Shown here piece after piece: positions 49,183 to 61,369 of a DNA stretch of 64,000 nt (position 1 is its first letter; each line of letters starts with the position of its first letter). The notes under the pieces are model-generated. The model was not told where the DNA came from, made no database searches, and saw only the letters and a list, made by a program, of their open reading frames with translations. A program made the position numbers and the translations under genes. The stretch spans positions 20,524,646 through 20,588,645 of the forward strand of contig OY754975.1 in the NCBI GenBank assembly GCA_963576475.1. Reading direction: 5' to 3'. The DNA is from Molanna angustata. Its lineage: Eukaryota; Arthropoda; Insecta; Trichoptera; Molannidae.

Positions 49183-52100
49183 TGCTTCTGTTAAATTTGG
49201 TCAACTTAATCTTGGCCGTGGACAATCAGCTTCAGCCGAACTCAGTCAGTCTGCTCATCGCATGAACATTGATGTTTGTCTTATCCAAGAGCCATACTCT
49301 CGAGATGGAATTGTGCCGTCGTTTGGTCCAAGTGTTCGAGTTGCTATGGCTTCGAGCTGTACCTCAACGAACCCTCCGATGAGCTGTATAGCTATTTACA
49401 ATCCCAACATCAACTTTATCTGCCTAGATCACTTATCTTCTAGTCATTTGGTTGTAGTCCAGATTTCTTCTCCAAGTGATTCGTTTTATATTATTTCCAT
49501 ATATTTTCAGTTTAGTGAATCCGAATTTCGTTTTCTGGATCAACTGGATGTTATATTGGGCCAACTCGGCAACGCATCATTAATTATTGGAGGTGATTTT
49601 AATGCAGAATCTATTCTATGGTGTAACACTACCACTTCTGGGTCCAGAAAATTCACCAGAGGTGTAAGCTGCGAAGATTTTATCTCTCGCCACAATTTGA
49701 GTGTGTTGAACAATCCTTTCAGTCCACCTACCTTCTCTAACCACATGGGTACAAGTCATATAGATGTCACTTTAGCTACACCTCAGATTAACCATAGAGT
49801 AGGGAATTGGACTGTAGACGAGGATGCCTCGTGCAGTGACCATAACCTTATCACGTTTCAGATTATTTCCAATGTACCCACAATTCCTTTAGCGAAACCT
49901 TTGCTTAGAAGATTCCGGACAAGGTGTGACAGGTGGCGTTGGTTAGACTTTGACCGTTACTTTGAATGCTCATTGGATCGTTTATCTTGTAGATCTTGTA
50001 CTACTGCGGACATGGCCTCATCTTTTACGCAGAGTATAATTTATTGTGCCGAGAAGGCGATCGGCAGAACTTCTTCTAGTCATATGTCTCCTAATGAATG
50101 GTGGCATCCTGGCTTAGACATCTTTAAACGAACTTCGACTCGAGCTCACCGCGCGTTGAGAGCGGCCCGTCGTCAAGGAAGTTCAAATGACTTAATAACC
50201 ATGCTTCAATGTGAGTATAGACGCTCAAATAATATCTACAAACGCGAGATTTCTCGTGCCAAGTCTGAAGCGTGGCGCCGCTTGGTATCTGAGGTTTCAA
50301 CCACAGATCCTTGGGGTGCTGTGTTTAGATATGCATCAATGAAAAAATATCCAAATGCGTCAGTCTCGTGTATCCGCGATCCACGAACTGGAATTATCAC
50401 AATAGACTCTGATTCGACGACTATCACGCTACTTGACATACTTATTTCTTCTGATGACATCTCATCTGATACTCCTCTTCATTCACAAATACGCAATAAC
50501 CAATCCGATATCCCGCAAACTCCCATATCGACCTTCGCCAATTTCGATGAGCTTGATTTTATCATCAAGAATCTTCAGCAAAACAAATCTCCTGGCATTG
50601 ACCGCATTGACGCAGCTCTCGTACAAAGGTGCTGGCACATAGCTCGCCACGAGATTATCTTATTGTACAACAATTGCTTGCGAGAAGGCTACTTTCCGGA
50701 TTGTTGGAAAACAGGTTTAATGACTGTTATTCCCAAGCGTAGTGACCTGGATCCTTCTGACCCAAAATCATATAGACCGATTACTTTACTACCTATTTTG
50801 GGTAAGGTGTTAGAAAAGCTTATATGTCGACGCTTAGAAGATCATCTTTCCAGTACCCACCCACTGTCCGATCGTCAGTTCGGTTTTCGCGCTGGGAAAT
50901 CAACGGTTGATGCTATCTTGGCTATATCTGATATCGTTAGTAGCTCTGATAGTAAATATGTTATCTCTATATCTCTTGATATTGCGGGAGCATTCGACAA
51001 TGCCTGGTGGCCTCTAATTTTAAAAAAACTTCGAGACCGTAAGGTTCCTAGCAACATATATAAAATAGTGAAGAGCTATTTTACTAATAGACATGTGGCC
51101 ATGCCCGGGGGACAGGATTTGCACTGGCGACCAATTAGCATCGGGTGCCCTCAGGGTTCTGTTCTGGGTCCACTGTTATGGAACATCTTGTTCGACGACC
51201 TTCTATCACTTTCAACGCCTACGGGCTGCAGTATTTTGGCATATGCCGATGATGCTACAATCCTTATTCAAGGTAACACCCGAGCACTTATTGAGCGCGC
51301 ATCTACTCAGTTACTTTCTTCTGTTGCAGATTGGGGTATAAGTCATAGACTCAATTTCGCACCTAAGAAGACATATGGGTTAGTGTTAAAAGGCATAATG
51401 AAAAGTCCTCCCTCCATCAAATTTATCAATACGCGTGTAATATTTAAGGATAGGGTCAAAGTTTTGGGTGTTACACTAGATAGAGGCCTTACTTTCCAAT
51501 ACCATGTTCGTGCTGTATCCGATAGTGCAAAAATAGCCTTTCAAAAGATTTCACGTCTTGCTCGAGCTAGTTGGGGCCTTAAATTTCCAGTAGCAAGACT
51601 GTTTTACAACGCTACCTTTCTGAGTATTATGTGTTATGCCGCTCCTTGTTGGGCTCATCGTTGTGAAACCCAATACATTAGACGTCTGCTGCTTTCTGGA
51701 CAGCGCTTCGCACTAATAGCTTTAGCAAAGGCTTACAGAACCTGCGCTACTGACACACTTTCTATTCTCACAGGTATGGCTCCCCTTGATCTGGAAACAC
51801 AGCGACGAGCTTCTATTCACAACCTGTATAGAGGCCGAAGTTCAATTTTGGGTGGTGCTTCTCTCCCACCTGTTAATTTACCCACAGTTCGTGGAGAGAT
51901 CGAGAACTTGGCCCGGAGTTCTCTTTTAGATGCTTGGCAACGTCGCTGGTCCTCTTCTTCCGTGGGCAGACTGACATTTTTATTTCTTCCCGATGTGAGG
52001 ACTCGAATTTTATCCTCGTGGATTGTTCCCGATTATTGGACCACGCAATTCCTTACTGGACACGGCAGTTTCAAAAGCTATCTCTTTCGTTTTCACTTAT

Positions 52101-52360
52101 CCGATTCGTCCTCATGTCAGCTTTGTGATAACCCTGAACAGACTTCTGAGCATATCCTATGGGAATGCACTAACTTCTCCGTGTCAACTTTCCGACGAGA
52201 ACTCTACGACGATGTCCGAGGGAATTTCTTTGGACCCATTGGACATGCGGACCTTGTAGCCACGAAGAGCAATTTTAGGGCTTTCAAGACTTTCTGTCTT
52301 AAATTCGGTGCACTATTATCTTCACTATCACTGAGCAGTGAGCCAGTTGTTTCAACATGA
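49172..52360 (+). CDS. R1-clade LINE ORF2, endonuclease and reverse transcriptase, intact
   Basis: 1062 residues from ATG 49172, chosen because FGQLNLGRGQSA follows at once and the ATG overlaps the ORF1 stop. The open frame extends upstream, but inside ORF1. AP-like endonuclease (IQEPYSRDG, IIGGDFNAESILW near 141, HIDVTLA, CSDHNLI), then reverse transcriptase (NKSPGIDRIDAALV, PKSYRPITLLPILGKVLEKL, FGFRAGKSTVDAI, SLDIAGAFDNAWW, CPQGSVLGPLLWNILFDDLL, YADDATILIQG near 691). The C-terminal CQLCDNPEQTSEHILWEC is the clade's Cys/His motif. No stop or frameshift is visible, so this protein could still be functional even though the copy lacks its 5' end. Confidence 0.93.
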   Translation: MACNASVKFGQLNLGRGQSASAELSQSAHRMNIDVCLIQEPYSRDGIVPSFGPSVRVAMASSCTSTNPPMSCIAIYNPNINFICLDHLSSSHLVVVQISSPSDSFYIISIYFQFSESEFRFLDQLDVILGQLGNASLIIGGDFNAESILWCNTTTSGSRKFTRGVSCEDFISRHNLSVLNNPFSPPTFSNHMGTSHIDVTLATPQINHRVGNWTVDEDASCSDHNLITFQIISNVPTIPLAKPLLRRFRTRCDRWRWLDFDRYFECSLDRLSCRSCTTADMASSFTQSIIYCAEKAIGRTSSSHMSPNEWWHPGLDIFKRTSTRAHRALRAARRQGSSNDLITMLQCEYRRSNNIYKREISRAKSEAWRRLVSEVSTTDPWGAVFRYASMKKYPNASVSCIRDPRTGIITIDSDSTTITLLDILISSDDISSDTPLHSQIRNNQSDIPQTPISTFANFDELDFIIKNLQQNKSPGIDRIDAALVQRCWHIARHEIILLYNNCLREGYFPDCWKTGLMTVIPKRSDLDPSDPKSYRPITLLPILGKVLEKLICRRLEDHLSSTHPLSDRQFGFRAGKSTVDAILAISDIVSSSDSKYVISISLDIAGAFDNAWWPLILKKLRDRKVPSNIYKIVKSYFTNRHVAMPGGQDLHWRPISIGCPQGSVLGPLLWNILFDDLLSLSTPTGCSILAYADDATILIQGNTRALIERASTQLLSSVADWGISHRLNFAPKKTYGLVLKGIMKSPPSIKFINTRVIFKDRVKVLGVTLDRGLTFQYHVRAVSDSAKIAFQKISRLARASWGLKFPVARLFYNATFLSIMCYAAPCWAHRCETQYIRRLLLSGQRFALIALAKAYRTCATDTLSILTGMAPLDLETQRRASIHNLYRGRSSILGGASLPPVNLPTVRGEIENLARSSLLDAWQRRWSSSSVGRLTFLFLPDVRTRILSSWIVPDYWTTQFLTGHGSFKSYLFRFHLSDSSSCQLCDNPEQTSEHILWECTNFSVSTFRRELYDDVRGNFFGPIGHADLVATKSNFRAFKTFCLKFGALLSSLSLSSEPVVST

Positions 52361-52609
52361 TTAGCTCTCTTTGGCACATTAAGTGCAGTGTCTGCAAGGT
52401 TTTAGAGTTCTCCGGACTCTTCATATGTTCTTTGTGTTCTTTCAGAGTTTTGCAAGGGGCCGTTATTAGTCCCCATAAGCAGAACGGGTGGTGGTGGGGG
52501 AAGAACAGTGTCACCATCATTTGTCTCCTTTTCTTCCTCACATTGGTTTTGATGTTTCCTCGTGGTCGGAGAGAGGGCTCATCACAGTTATCTAGGATGT
52601 TGACGGCGG

Positions 52610-52705
52610 AGAAAAATACTCGTCCCACGTTGGGACGCGAAATTGATATAAGGAGGCTGGGAAGAAATATATTAGTCCCATGTTGGGACGCGAAATTGAT
52701 ATATA
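52610..52705. repeat. Duplicated hairpin motif downstream of the R1-like ORF2
   Basis: GTCCCACGTTGGGACGCGAA and ATTGATATA near 52622, repeated near 52677 with one change in the loop. Each copy forms a 6-7 bp hairpin GTCCCA/TGGGAC. Confidence 0.85.
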
Positions 52706-55494
52706 AAAAAATGCTGGAAAGAATACTTCTATTAAAAGAAACATTATCGGCTCTCTTTCACCCCCGAAGATTATATGGATGAAACACACTTAGTCTCTAC
52801 CATGCAATCAATATATTAGTATACACAGAAAAAAAAAACTAGAGCCGTCCGAGAGCCCTAGCACGTGGCACTACACTTTACAACTTTATAAGATAGACCG
52901 CTCGGTACGCGTTAGACTCGATATACTACTCGCTGACCACTCACACTGACAACTACCGAATCAATGACAACTGCCAGGGCAGAGCCGTCGACCCAGCGAC
53001 CGTGGAACATGGAGAAGTGGAGGGGGGGGGGGTTAAACTGAATAACCAACCCGTACCGCCGGGTGAAGACCAAGATTCCAGGAATCTGCTTAATGCATTT
53101 TACATTTATTTTCGATATAAAAGATCATGTTTAAATATATGAACAAGGCCTGGGGGGCCGTTATAAGCCGTTCCCAGAATTAATAGAAGAAATACATTAG
53201 GCCAAAGCAATATAATGGTTATTAAAAATCTATAAGCACGATGATATCGTTATTCATATTATGCATAGATATCAATAGATATTATGTAACAATCATAGAC
53301 ATGAAATATATATACCTAGACGGCGTACCTGATAATTAAAGTGAGTTTAAAATTTTTGCGCGCTTTATCTCTTGGCTGGCAATAAATTGTAGTTTTTCAT
53401 ACATTTTTCCATAACTTTTCCGTTTTTTTCAATAATATTTCGAATTTGTGATTTTTATTTAGTAAAAGTGGACATATTTATCAAATAAAGGATATTATTT
53501 ATTGTTTTCATTAATTTGTTTGTTTTTTTGTGTTAATTCATAAATTATATCACTTTTTGTAAAATGTGTGAAGTTTCTTTTTTGTGTGAAAGCAACTTTG
53601 AAACTTTTAAAGTTTAATAAATAAAGTTATATACGATATTTTTTTACTGGCGATATTTTAGATTATTTACGATCGATATTCATAGTAGGTAATAGTTTAT
53701 TTTGGTGCGTGATATTGTCTTTTATTTAAAGTGCCCGTTTCATGTTCTGGATATGGATGTACCAAAGACCTTATATACACAAGCGTCTTTAGCACAAATA
53801 ACCCATCCGTGCGAAAATGGCTACTAGGATGTACTTATCGACACAATAACGGAGATAATATACAAATGCACATGTAATCATTTTGGTGTTTGAAATTCAA
53901 AAATATGAAATAAAATAGATATAGGTTAAGTTAAGATGAAATAATTTTAATATTAATTCATAATTAAACTGATTAACTAGGATTTAATTGTTGTTTCTTG
54001 GGATGTCAAGCAACAACAGCTGTTGTTTCGTTTCAAAGCTCAATATTTAAATAAGTACATACATACCATCACAAATGGTAACCAGCGACGGGTGTGCAAT
54101 ACCTTATAAAAGGAAGCACCACATACCTATAATGGCAGATTTTATAATTACTACAAAGCATATACCTATTCACTCACTGTTAAAAATTCAATCTAAATAA
54201 ATCAAATCACTTAGAATGTTTCTATTAACAAATGAGATATGTAAAACGATTAAAAACTAAAAATTATTTAGAAAGGTGATACCGGCCGGTCAGTCGTCAC
54301 GAGTGACGTGAGCGAGAGAAATCCGACGCCCCTATATGACGTGCGAGTATTTTTGGGTACCTACCCAAAATACCGCGGGAACCACCATTAATTTTTGGGG
54401 AAATAATGATAATGATTTTATTACTTGGGATAATTTTTTTTATGAAATGGCAACATTTTGTCTCGTCAGCTGAGATACGAAAACGGAAAAAAAGGCGCGC
54501 TGAGTTTGCCGCGTGTGGGAATTTTAATTTTAAAAAAGAGGAACGATTCTTTTAACATCAATTTTATTTTTTTTTTCAAAAAGGAAAATTTTTTTTAAAG
54601 TCTGGCCGAGCCGCCAGCAGTAGAAATTAATAAATAACTTCTCGTCTCAAGTCCGGTGCCCCAGAGCCGGCAATAATTTTTATTGTATTTTTTCTACCCA
54701 ACGAAAGTAAGAAACTCGAACTTGAGCTAAGCCTGGTGCAGCTGGCTGGGTTTTTCCTGAGACTGTTGCCTTGGCTGAACCGTAGAGGCCTTTGCGCGTT
54801 TCGGCGAGTCGCCTGCCAGGATTTCGTCCGACGGATTCCCTCGGTCAGGTTGTGCCACCTAGGTGTTTCCATCGGCTCTAAGCCAACTATAAGTTTTAAA
54901 TCTTCTTTGCATACGTTGGGCTGAACACGGACCTTCCCAGTGGCCGAGGACGTCCACCAACCCGTAGGTCAACGCAGACTACGCCTGGTGGGCTGTCGAT
55001 CCACCATCATCGACAGGGGTCCAAGCTGGGAGACCACGTCCTCACGGTGAGTGGCCTTTAATGTTCTCTTACCTTGGTCCAAGTAGTATTAACAGTTTAT
55101 CCGAGGGGAGTGACACGTTGAGACGACGCTTCACGTCGTCCCTAGCGCTCCACCTAAACTGCACACGTCTACGCTGAGTGCTGTTCGGAGCTGGTCAGCG
55201 GCCTTGCCATCTGAGTCTCCGGACAGCGTGAAGCGAAGGAGTGTCAAAGGAATGCAGGAAGGGGCTGCCAAAGGAAAAATCTGTGACATACAAATCGCTT
55301 AATCCTTTATCTGATTTTTGCGTAGCTACTCGATGTATTTTCGTAATTTTACGCTACTTATACTATTATAAAGTTAATAAAGAAAATATTGGTTAGTAAT
55401 TGAGATTATTGAATACAAAATCACTGAAATTCTTAATGATCCTAGGCATTACTAAAATGTTAATATATCAATAATTACACTGTAAACCGCCCAT

Positions 55495-55964
55495 TATTTT
55501 AGCCTAATATTTTTGAAAACTTCCTAGATAACTGTTTTTTATAACTTTGATGTACAAACTAGTTTTTTTTCGACAAATAAATCCGAAAACTATTCATATA
55601 AGTCGTTATTCTCTATACAAAAACAATGTTTTCTGCCAACCAAACGTCAAAAGTCCCGCGGAAAAATGACTCACTTCAATTCATACAAAATTTGCTAACT
55701 ACGACATCTAGTATATTATATGAAAACCTATGGTAACAATTCACATTAGTCGTTATTCTCTATAGAAAAACGATGTGGTCTGCCAGCGCCCTCTGGATTT
55801 GCAGTTTTTGCAGTTATATCTAGAGGAAAACGAACGACGAACAATCCAGAGGGCCTTGGGTCTGCCAACTTTGTTGTCAAAAGTCCCGCGGAAAAAGCCT
55901 CACTCGAATTCAAACAAAATTTGCTAACTGCGACATCTAGTATATTATATGAAAATCTATGTGT
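55495..55964. mobile_element. Two MITE X partial copies
   Basis: 55495-55735 and 55862-55964 end in CATCTAGTATATTATATGAA followed by AA(C/T)CTATG, the family's right terminal repeat. Between them 55792-55856 carries an inverted pair GCCCTCTGGATT / AATCCAGAGGGC. Confidence 0.7.
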
Positions 55965-56849
55965 TTACGCTATAGGGTGTGTTCCGAATCAGAGTTAATC
56001 GCTCTGTTGGTACAACTGAAGTTGCAACGAGAGCAACATTTGGGCGATGTGTATTCCGAACGGCACTGAGCGATGTTGGGGTAACTTAAAATTACGCGAG
56101 CGCGGGAAATTTAAAATTACGACTTTGGTGTTACTTAAGTTGTATTAGTTTTGGTCAAAAATTTAATAGTGGTGGTCTTGTGTGTGCATGGTTTTCACGA
56201 GCTTTTTGTGTTTTGGGCATTCAAAAATTGTTTATTTCCCTTAAAAATGATACACTAATTTAAAAATGCTGTATTTTCATAAAAAAATACACTTAATGTT
56301 GATGTTTACCATTAAATAATGGCCTTCCACACTTCTTTGTGGTTGATCATTATTATCCATGATATATTTATATGAATTCATATTCATTGAATTATAAATA
56401 AAAATAAAACCGACCAAAACCACACCGAACTAAAAGTGCTGATGACTATGTGAAAAAGTATAAATAGCCGCCAAACAAAATGTCACTTTGACTATGCGAA
56501 AATTCATAATTCCCGCCAAAAAAAAAATTGTCAGGAGCGACATTCACCCTACTATTTCATGGAGCGACTTGGGCGACATTGGCGCGAGTCAACCGTGATT
56601 CCGAACGGGCAGAGGGAATCGCCGCGCGAATCCCTCGATGAATTCCGAACTCAGGACGACGTGTTAACACAGTCGAGTGACTTTCCGAACGCGACCATGG
56701 ATGTTATTATTGTCATTACAAGGCCCTCTGAATTCGTTAGTTTTCCTCAGACAAGCCGAAAGATCGAAGAAAAATATGGCCGAATTATAAGTTGTATGGA
56801 GTTTGACAGGCTATCATTATTGGCGATTAATCGCTTTTCGCGGACTTAA

Positions 56850-57915
56850 ATACACTTCGTACACAATAAAACTAGATTAATACACAAATCCACTAAAACA
56901 ATAAAATTAAGAATGAAAGTACTAACAAAATTATGGCCAAAAGTGAAAACTTGAACGACAAAATCTAGTCGCCATATGGTGTTCGTATTATCCAAAATAA
57001 ATGTACATATAATTAAGATATCAAAAGAAATATATAAATCGTGCAAAATGAAATAATAAATTAACATAATCCAACTGTCGATTGGTTCAGGAGAACTTTG
57101 TTCTCTTAACATATTGACAATGTTTCTAGCCAGGATACGCGATAATTGTATGCACGGTCTACTTTTTTCACGGCTTTTCCAACTTTGAAGCCAAAAACAC
57201 CAAGAGGCTTCGCAGCAAATATGTTCCATATAAGGATTTACTAAAAATTCGGAGAACATTTCGTGTGTCTGTGTGTGTCCGACCCCCCCCCCCCCCCCTT
57301 ATAACTTTTGATCCGCTCAATTTTACAGAGCTCAAAATTTCAGAATATATAAATAGTTGTAGACCTACACAACTTTTATGCTCAGAATTTTGAATTTTTG
57401 TTTCAGACAGGGGTTATCAACTTTTGAATTTTTACTTTATTTTTCCATTTATCTCAGAAACCATAAAAGATAGAACGCTGAAACTTGATATGAACATAGA
57501 CAAATACAAAATCTCAAATTAATTTTGTCAAAAAAATTCCAGAGTTTTTCAAACATTTTTTATTAAGAAAAATATTTTTTTATGACAAATTTATGTGTTT
57601 AACTGCATATATTTCCAGAGTTTTTAAAAATATCAAATAAGCGGAAACACCCCAACTAGATAATTTAATTTTCTATAAAAAATATTAACATTGTATTAGT
57701 ACATCTCAATTTTTTTTTAACAATTTTTATAAAAATTGAATTTAGTGACGACATCGCTTCATACAATTTGTATGGCAGTCGCCTATACACAATATCTAAG
57801 AAGACTTAATAGTTTGATACTTAATCTCTAAACATACATACATACCATCATGCTGATTTCATATTCCGGGTAGGATCAAAGGACTGACCTCCATACTATC
57901 CTATCTTGACATACT
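56850..57915. repeat. Dispersed repeat R2, copy 2
   Basis: Inverted relative to 41230-42420. Contains a C-run of about 15 at 57283-57297. Confidence 0.78.
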
Positions 57916-58878
57916 TTTTTTTTTCTGTGTTGTAAAAATGAAAATGTCCTTGTTAAGAGGCTGCCATTGCAAACGCTCCCGCGATGTTTAGGTATAAATC
58001 TAGTTCCAAATCTTGCTCAGCGCGGCGCTCGTGTCGTCGCACAGAGTTGAAAAGTTTCCAGCCCATGCCAAACACGCGACACCAGATAGTGATCAATGCA
58101 AGAAATTTTACATTGGTACCTACATTCATACAAACATTTACATAAGGTACTTTTTATGACAATATGCCTAATTCTGTTGTGTTATACACTGTCTACCTGT
58201 CATTGCATCTTCATCGGTAAATATTTTTACTATGGCATAGTAGGTCATGATTTTTGGAGAAGAAATATAAAATATTATCTTCGCAAGAAGACAAGATCAT
58301 TTTTTTTCAATAGCATGCAATAAGAACAATTAACAATTATAAGAGTAATAACTCTTCCTATTTTTCCTTTTGGTACACTTGGGTTCTATTTCTCAAACTA
58401 TAACTTATTCATTTTTTTACCTTTCTTGGTATAATATTATTTTTAATAAGAGGAAATATGTTCAACATAAAGAAAATAGTAAATAATATTTTTTTTTAAA
58501 TAAACAATATATAAATAAAAAAAATATTTCCTAAATAATACAAGCAAATTAAATCTATTCCTACATTGTGTACTTACAAACACACATACACAAATATAAC
58601 AGACAATGGAGACTTATTTAATTTTATTTTTGAAGCATTATTTTAACTAGAAATATAATTTTGAATTTTTCATTGATTTCTTATATGCATCAAACTGACA
58701 GTTTGAAAATAACAGTCAAAGGAAATGGGTGGATAATACCAAAGTATACAAATTTTAAAAACAAGAATACATATGAAAACATAATATAATACAATATCAA
58801 AATTAGTAATTGGGAAGTACTATTCATTTCATAGAAAATAATAATGGATGTAGAACATAACATAATGGTATTTATCAA

Positions 58879-59690
58879 TGTTTGCATGTGTGTATGTTTG
58901 TGAAATCCTATTATAATAATAGGTACCATGACGGAATGTAATTTATCTTTGTATTCATGTGTTTATGTTTATGAAATCCTATTGTGGCTATTATTTAAAT
59001 TTGAATTTATTGTGTATGGCACTCGGTTTTCTCTGCCTACCCCAATAATAGGTACCATGACGGAGTGTAATTTATCTTTGTATCCATGTGTTTATGTTTA
59101 TGAAATCCTATTGTGGCTATTATTTAAATTTGAATTTATTGTGTATGGCACTCGGTTTTCTCTGCCTACCCCAATAATAGGTACCATGACGGAATGTAAT
59201 TTATCTATGTATGCATGTGTGTATGTTTGTGAAATCCTATTGTGGCTATTATTTAAATTTTAATTTAATGTGTATGGCACTCGGTTTTCTCTGCCTACCC
59301 CAATAATAGGTACCATGACGGAATGTAATTTATCTATGTATGCATGTGTGTATGTTTGAGAAATCCTATTGTGGCTAATATGTAAATTTAAATTTATCGT
59401 GTATGGGGCTCGGTTTTCTCTGCCTACCCCAATAATAGGTACATAACATTATGGAATGTTTCTATGTATGTATGTGTGTATGTTTGTGAAATCCTATTGT
59501 GGCTATTATGTAAATTTAAATTTATCGTATATGGCGCTCGGTTTTCTCTGCCTACCCCAATAATAGGTACATTTCATGATGGAATAATATATCTATGTTT
59601 ATGAAATCCAATTGTGGCTAATATGTAAATTTAAATTTATCGTGTATGGCGCTTGGTTTTCTCTGCCTATCCCATCAATAGGTACGTGAT
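58879..59690. repeat. 129-bp minisatellite, about six units
   Basis: Units start near 58915, 59044, 59173, 59302, 59431, 59559 and a degenerate end near 59680. They share ATAGGTACCATGACGG, TTTGTGAAATCCTATTGTGG and GGTTTTCTCTGCCTACCCC. The first units are nearly identical and later ones drift. Confidence 0.93.
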
Positions 59691-59869
59691 ATTGATGGTA
59701 TGTATGAACAATATGAAAAAAAAATATTATTTTGTATCGAATATTTTTACTATTGCATTTCGCATAGAAGTCACCCCTGAATTGCGCCAGACTTATGAGG
59801 TCATTTTTGTCTTATGCATTAAAATGCATTGTCACCTCAGATATAAGAATTGTAGCTTTCATTATTTAC

Positions 59870-60200
59870 AAAAAAAACAATTCTCTCAATAGATGGCGTT
59901 ACAACAAAATAAATAAAAAAAATAATAAGATTGTTGTTCATAATTTCACCCATAGATGGCTGCAGTAAAAATTCCTTATTTTCAAGCGAAAAGAATTTCA
60001 GTATTACAATATATAGAACTTTCAAAATTGAATTGATAGGGATCTCATTAAAAAGGCATAATTGGTGAACGTTGCGCAAGCGCATAAAGTGATCACGTAA
60101 ACCAGCCGATGACAGGTCGTAAGCCCTGTAGGTGCCTTGATTTCCCGGTTCTCCTACAATAAATATTCCAACTTCGTCTCTATTGAGATAATTAAGAATC
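59870..60200. repeat. Dispersed repeat R1a, copy 2
   Basis: Same orientation as 12880-13170, moderate divergence. Confidence 0.8.
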
Positions 60201-60209
60201 TGTTAAAAA

Positions 60210-60902
60210 ATTATTTTGTATTTTAGACCTTCCCGCTTTTAGCGAATAAGTTCGTTTTTCGATCATTCCAAACGGTCAACCGTGACAAAAATTGACACAG
60301 AGGACACGTCCGTTCAGTTCGGCCGTCAGCTGCTAACTGAATATGGAAATTAAAAACAAAAAAGGGTAATTTTCTATTAATAAATATTATATGAAATTTA
60401 TTTTTTTTTAAATTTTTTTTTCAATGATTTATATAGATAAAGGTTTAATTATTATGTAGTTTTTTTTATTCAGTTTCAATTCTCAAAATGTGTGTTTTTA
60501 GCGCTTTGAAAATCAACTTTTTCTTGCCAAATTATGTTTTTTTGAAATCAAAAAAATGGATATTAATTTTAACTTTTTGAAAAAAGTTACAAACATACTT
60601 TTACGATAAATATAAGTTAATATTATTTTTGCTAAAAATAAGACTATATATTTCACAGGTTTTTCAAAATATGTGCGCAAAGACAACACAAATTATTAAA
60701 GTTTGAAAATAGGTTTTCGAAAAAGGGTTATATAGCAATTAAAAAGGAAATTTTAAAAAATGTGAAAAACATTTTATCTCGACAAAGAAGTAGTCTTTCA
60801 ATTGGTACTAAAAAAAAGAATTCTACGATTTTTAATATCCGAGTGTTATGTACCAAAAACTGCGTAAAAATGTGCTTTTTCAAAATTTGCGATGGCAGCT
60901 CG
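60210..60902. other. AT-rich intergenic sequence, nothing recognised
   Basis: No gene, tRNA-like head or repeat end that I can support. Confidence 0.5.
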
Positions 60903-60960
60903 TTAAACAAGTACATATACATCTTCCTACGTTCCCTAAAATAAGCAAATAAATGCTTGT
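60903..60960 (-). mobile_element. SINE family B tail fragment
   Basis: ACAAGTACATATACATCTTC then CTACGTTCCCTAAAATAAGC on the plus strand, with no head. Confidence 0.75.
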
Positions 60961-61179
60961 ATACCTACATGTGTTGTATGGAAAACAAAATATCTTAAAA
61001 TATTCAATAATTTGGATTTATGGGTTTATAGTTTGGTACTTATTCTTCAACTATACATACTATCGCTATCGACAGTTGGATCTCATGTGTTACATGCAAC
61101 TAGTTATGAAAATGTTTCTGACAGTACAACTTAAAGGATACGTTGATATCAATAATTACAGCAAGTAACTTAACAAATA

Positions 61180-61355
61180 GATGGGTGGTGGCAGAGCGGT
61201 TAGCGCGCTGGATTAGTAATCCAGTGGTCACTAGTTCAAATCCTGGCACGACCTATTTCATTCACCAATAACACAAGCATTTGTACTTAATTTAGGGAAT
61301 GTATAAGGATGTATATGTACTTGTTTCAAGGACATATTCATTATTTAAAAAATAA
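61180..61355 (+). mobile_element. SINE family B, complete copy
   Basis: Head GGTGGCAGAGCGGTTAGCGC, B box AGTTCAAATCCTGGC, and full body and tail. Confidence 0.88.
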
Positions 61356-61369
61356 TAATATCACGATGG

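Larger units (their letters stand above)
48600..52506 (+). mobile_element. R1-clade LINE, 5'-truncated, ORF2 intact
   Basis: ORF1 C-terminal part then complete ORF2. No RNase H and a C-terminal CQLC...H...C motif, as in the R1 clade (R1, TRAS, SART, Waldo). AGTGTCACCATCA occurs perfectly at 48587-48599 and 52507-52519 and is the best candidate target-site duplication. If so, the element has a 146-nt 3' UTR without an A-tail. An alternative 3' end is the A-run at 52829-52838. Confidence 0.82.
52840..58878. other. Intergenic sequence with MITE relics and unrecognised GC-richer patches
   Basis: No gene supported. 52850-53060 and 54480-55260 are GC-richer and not recognised. CACGGTGAGTGG near 55046 looks like a splice donor but has no acceptor partner I can place. 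MITE X relics lie at 53293-53500, 55495-55735 and 55862-55964. 55980-56700 has repeated TTCCGAA motifs. Dispersed repeat R2 copy 2 lies at 56850-57915. Confidence 0.5.

Noticed and set aside
54627..55060. Possible non-coding 5' exon with a GTGAGT donor
   Set aside because: A single donor-like sequence without an acceptor, start or conserved coding partner is not enough to call a gene.
58928..59263. Open frame of 111 codons with a repeated peptide
   Set aside because: It follows the 129-bp minisatellite (129 is a multiple of 3), so the frame stays open by arithmetic. No known protein features.
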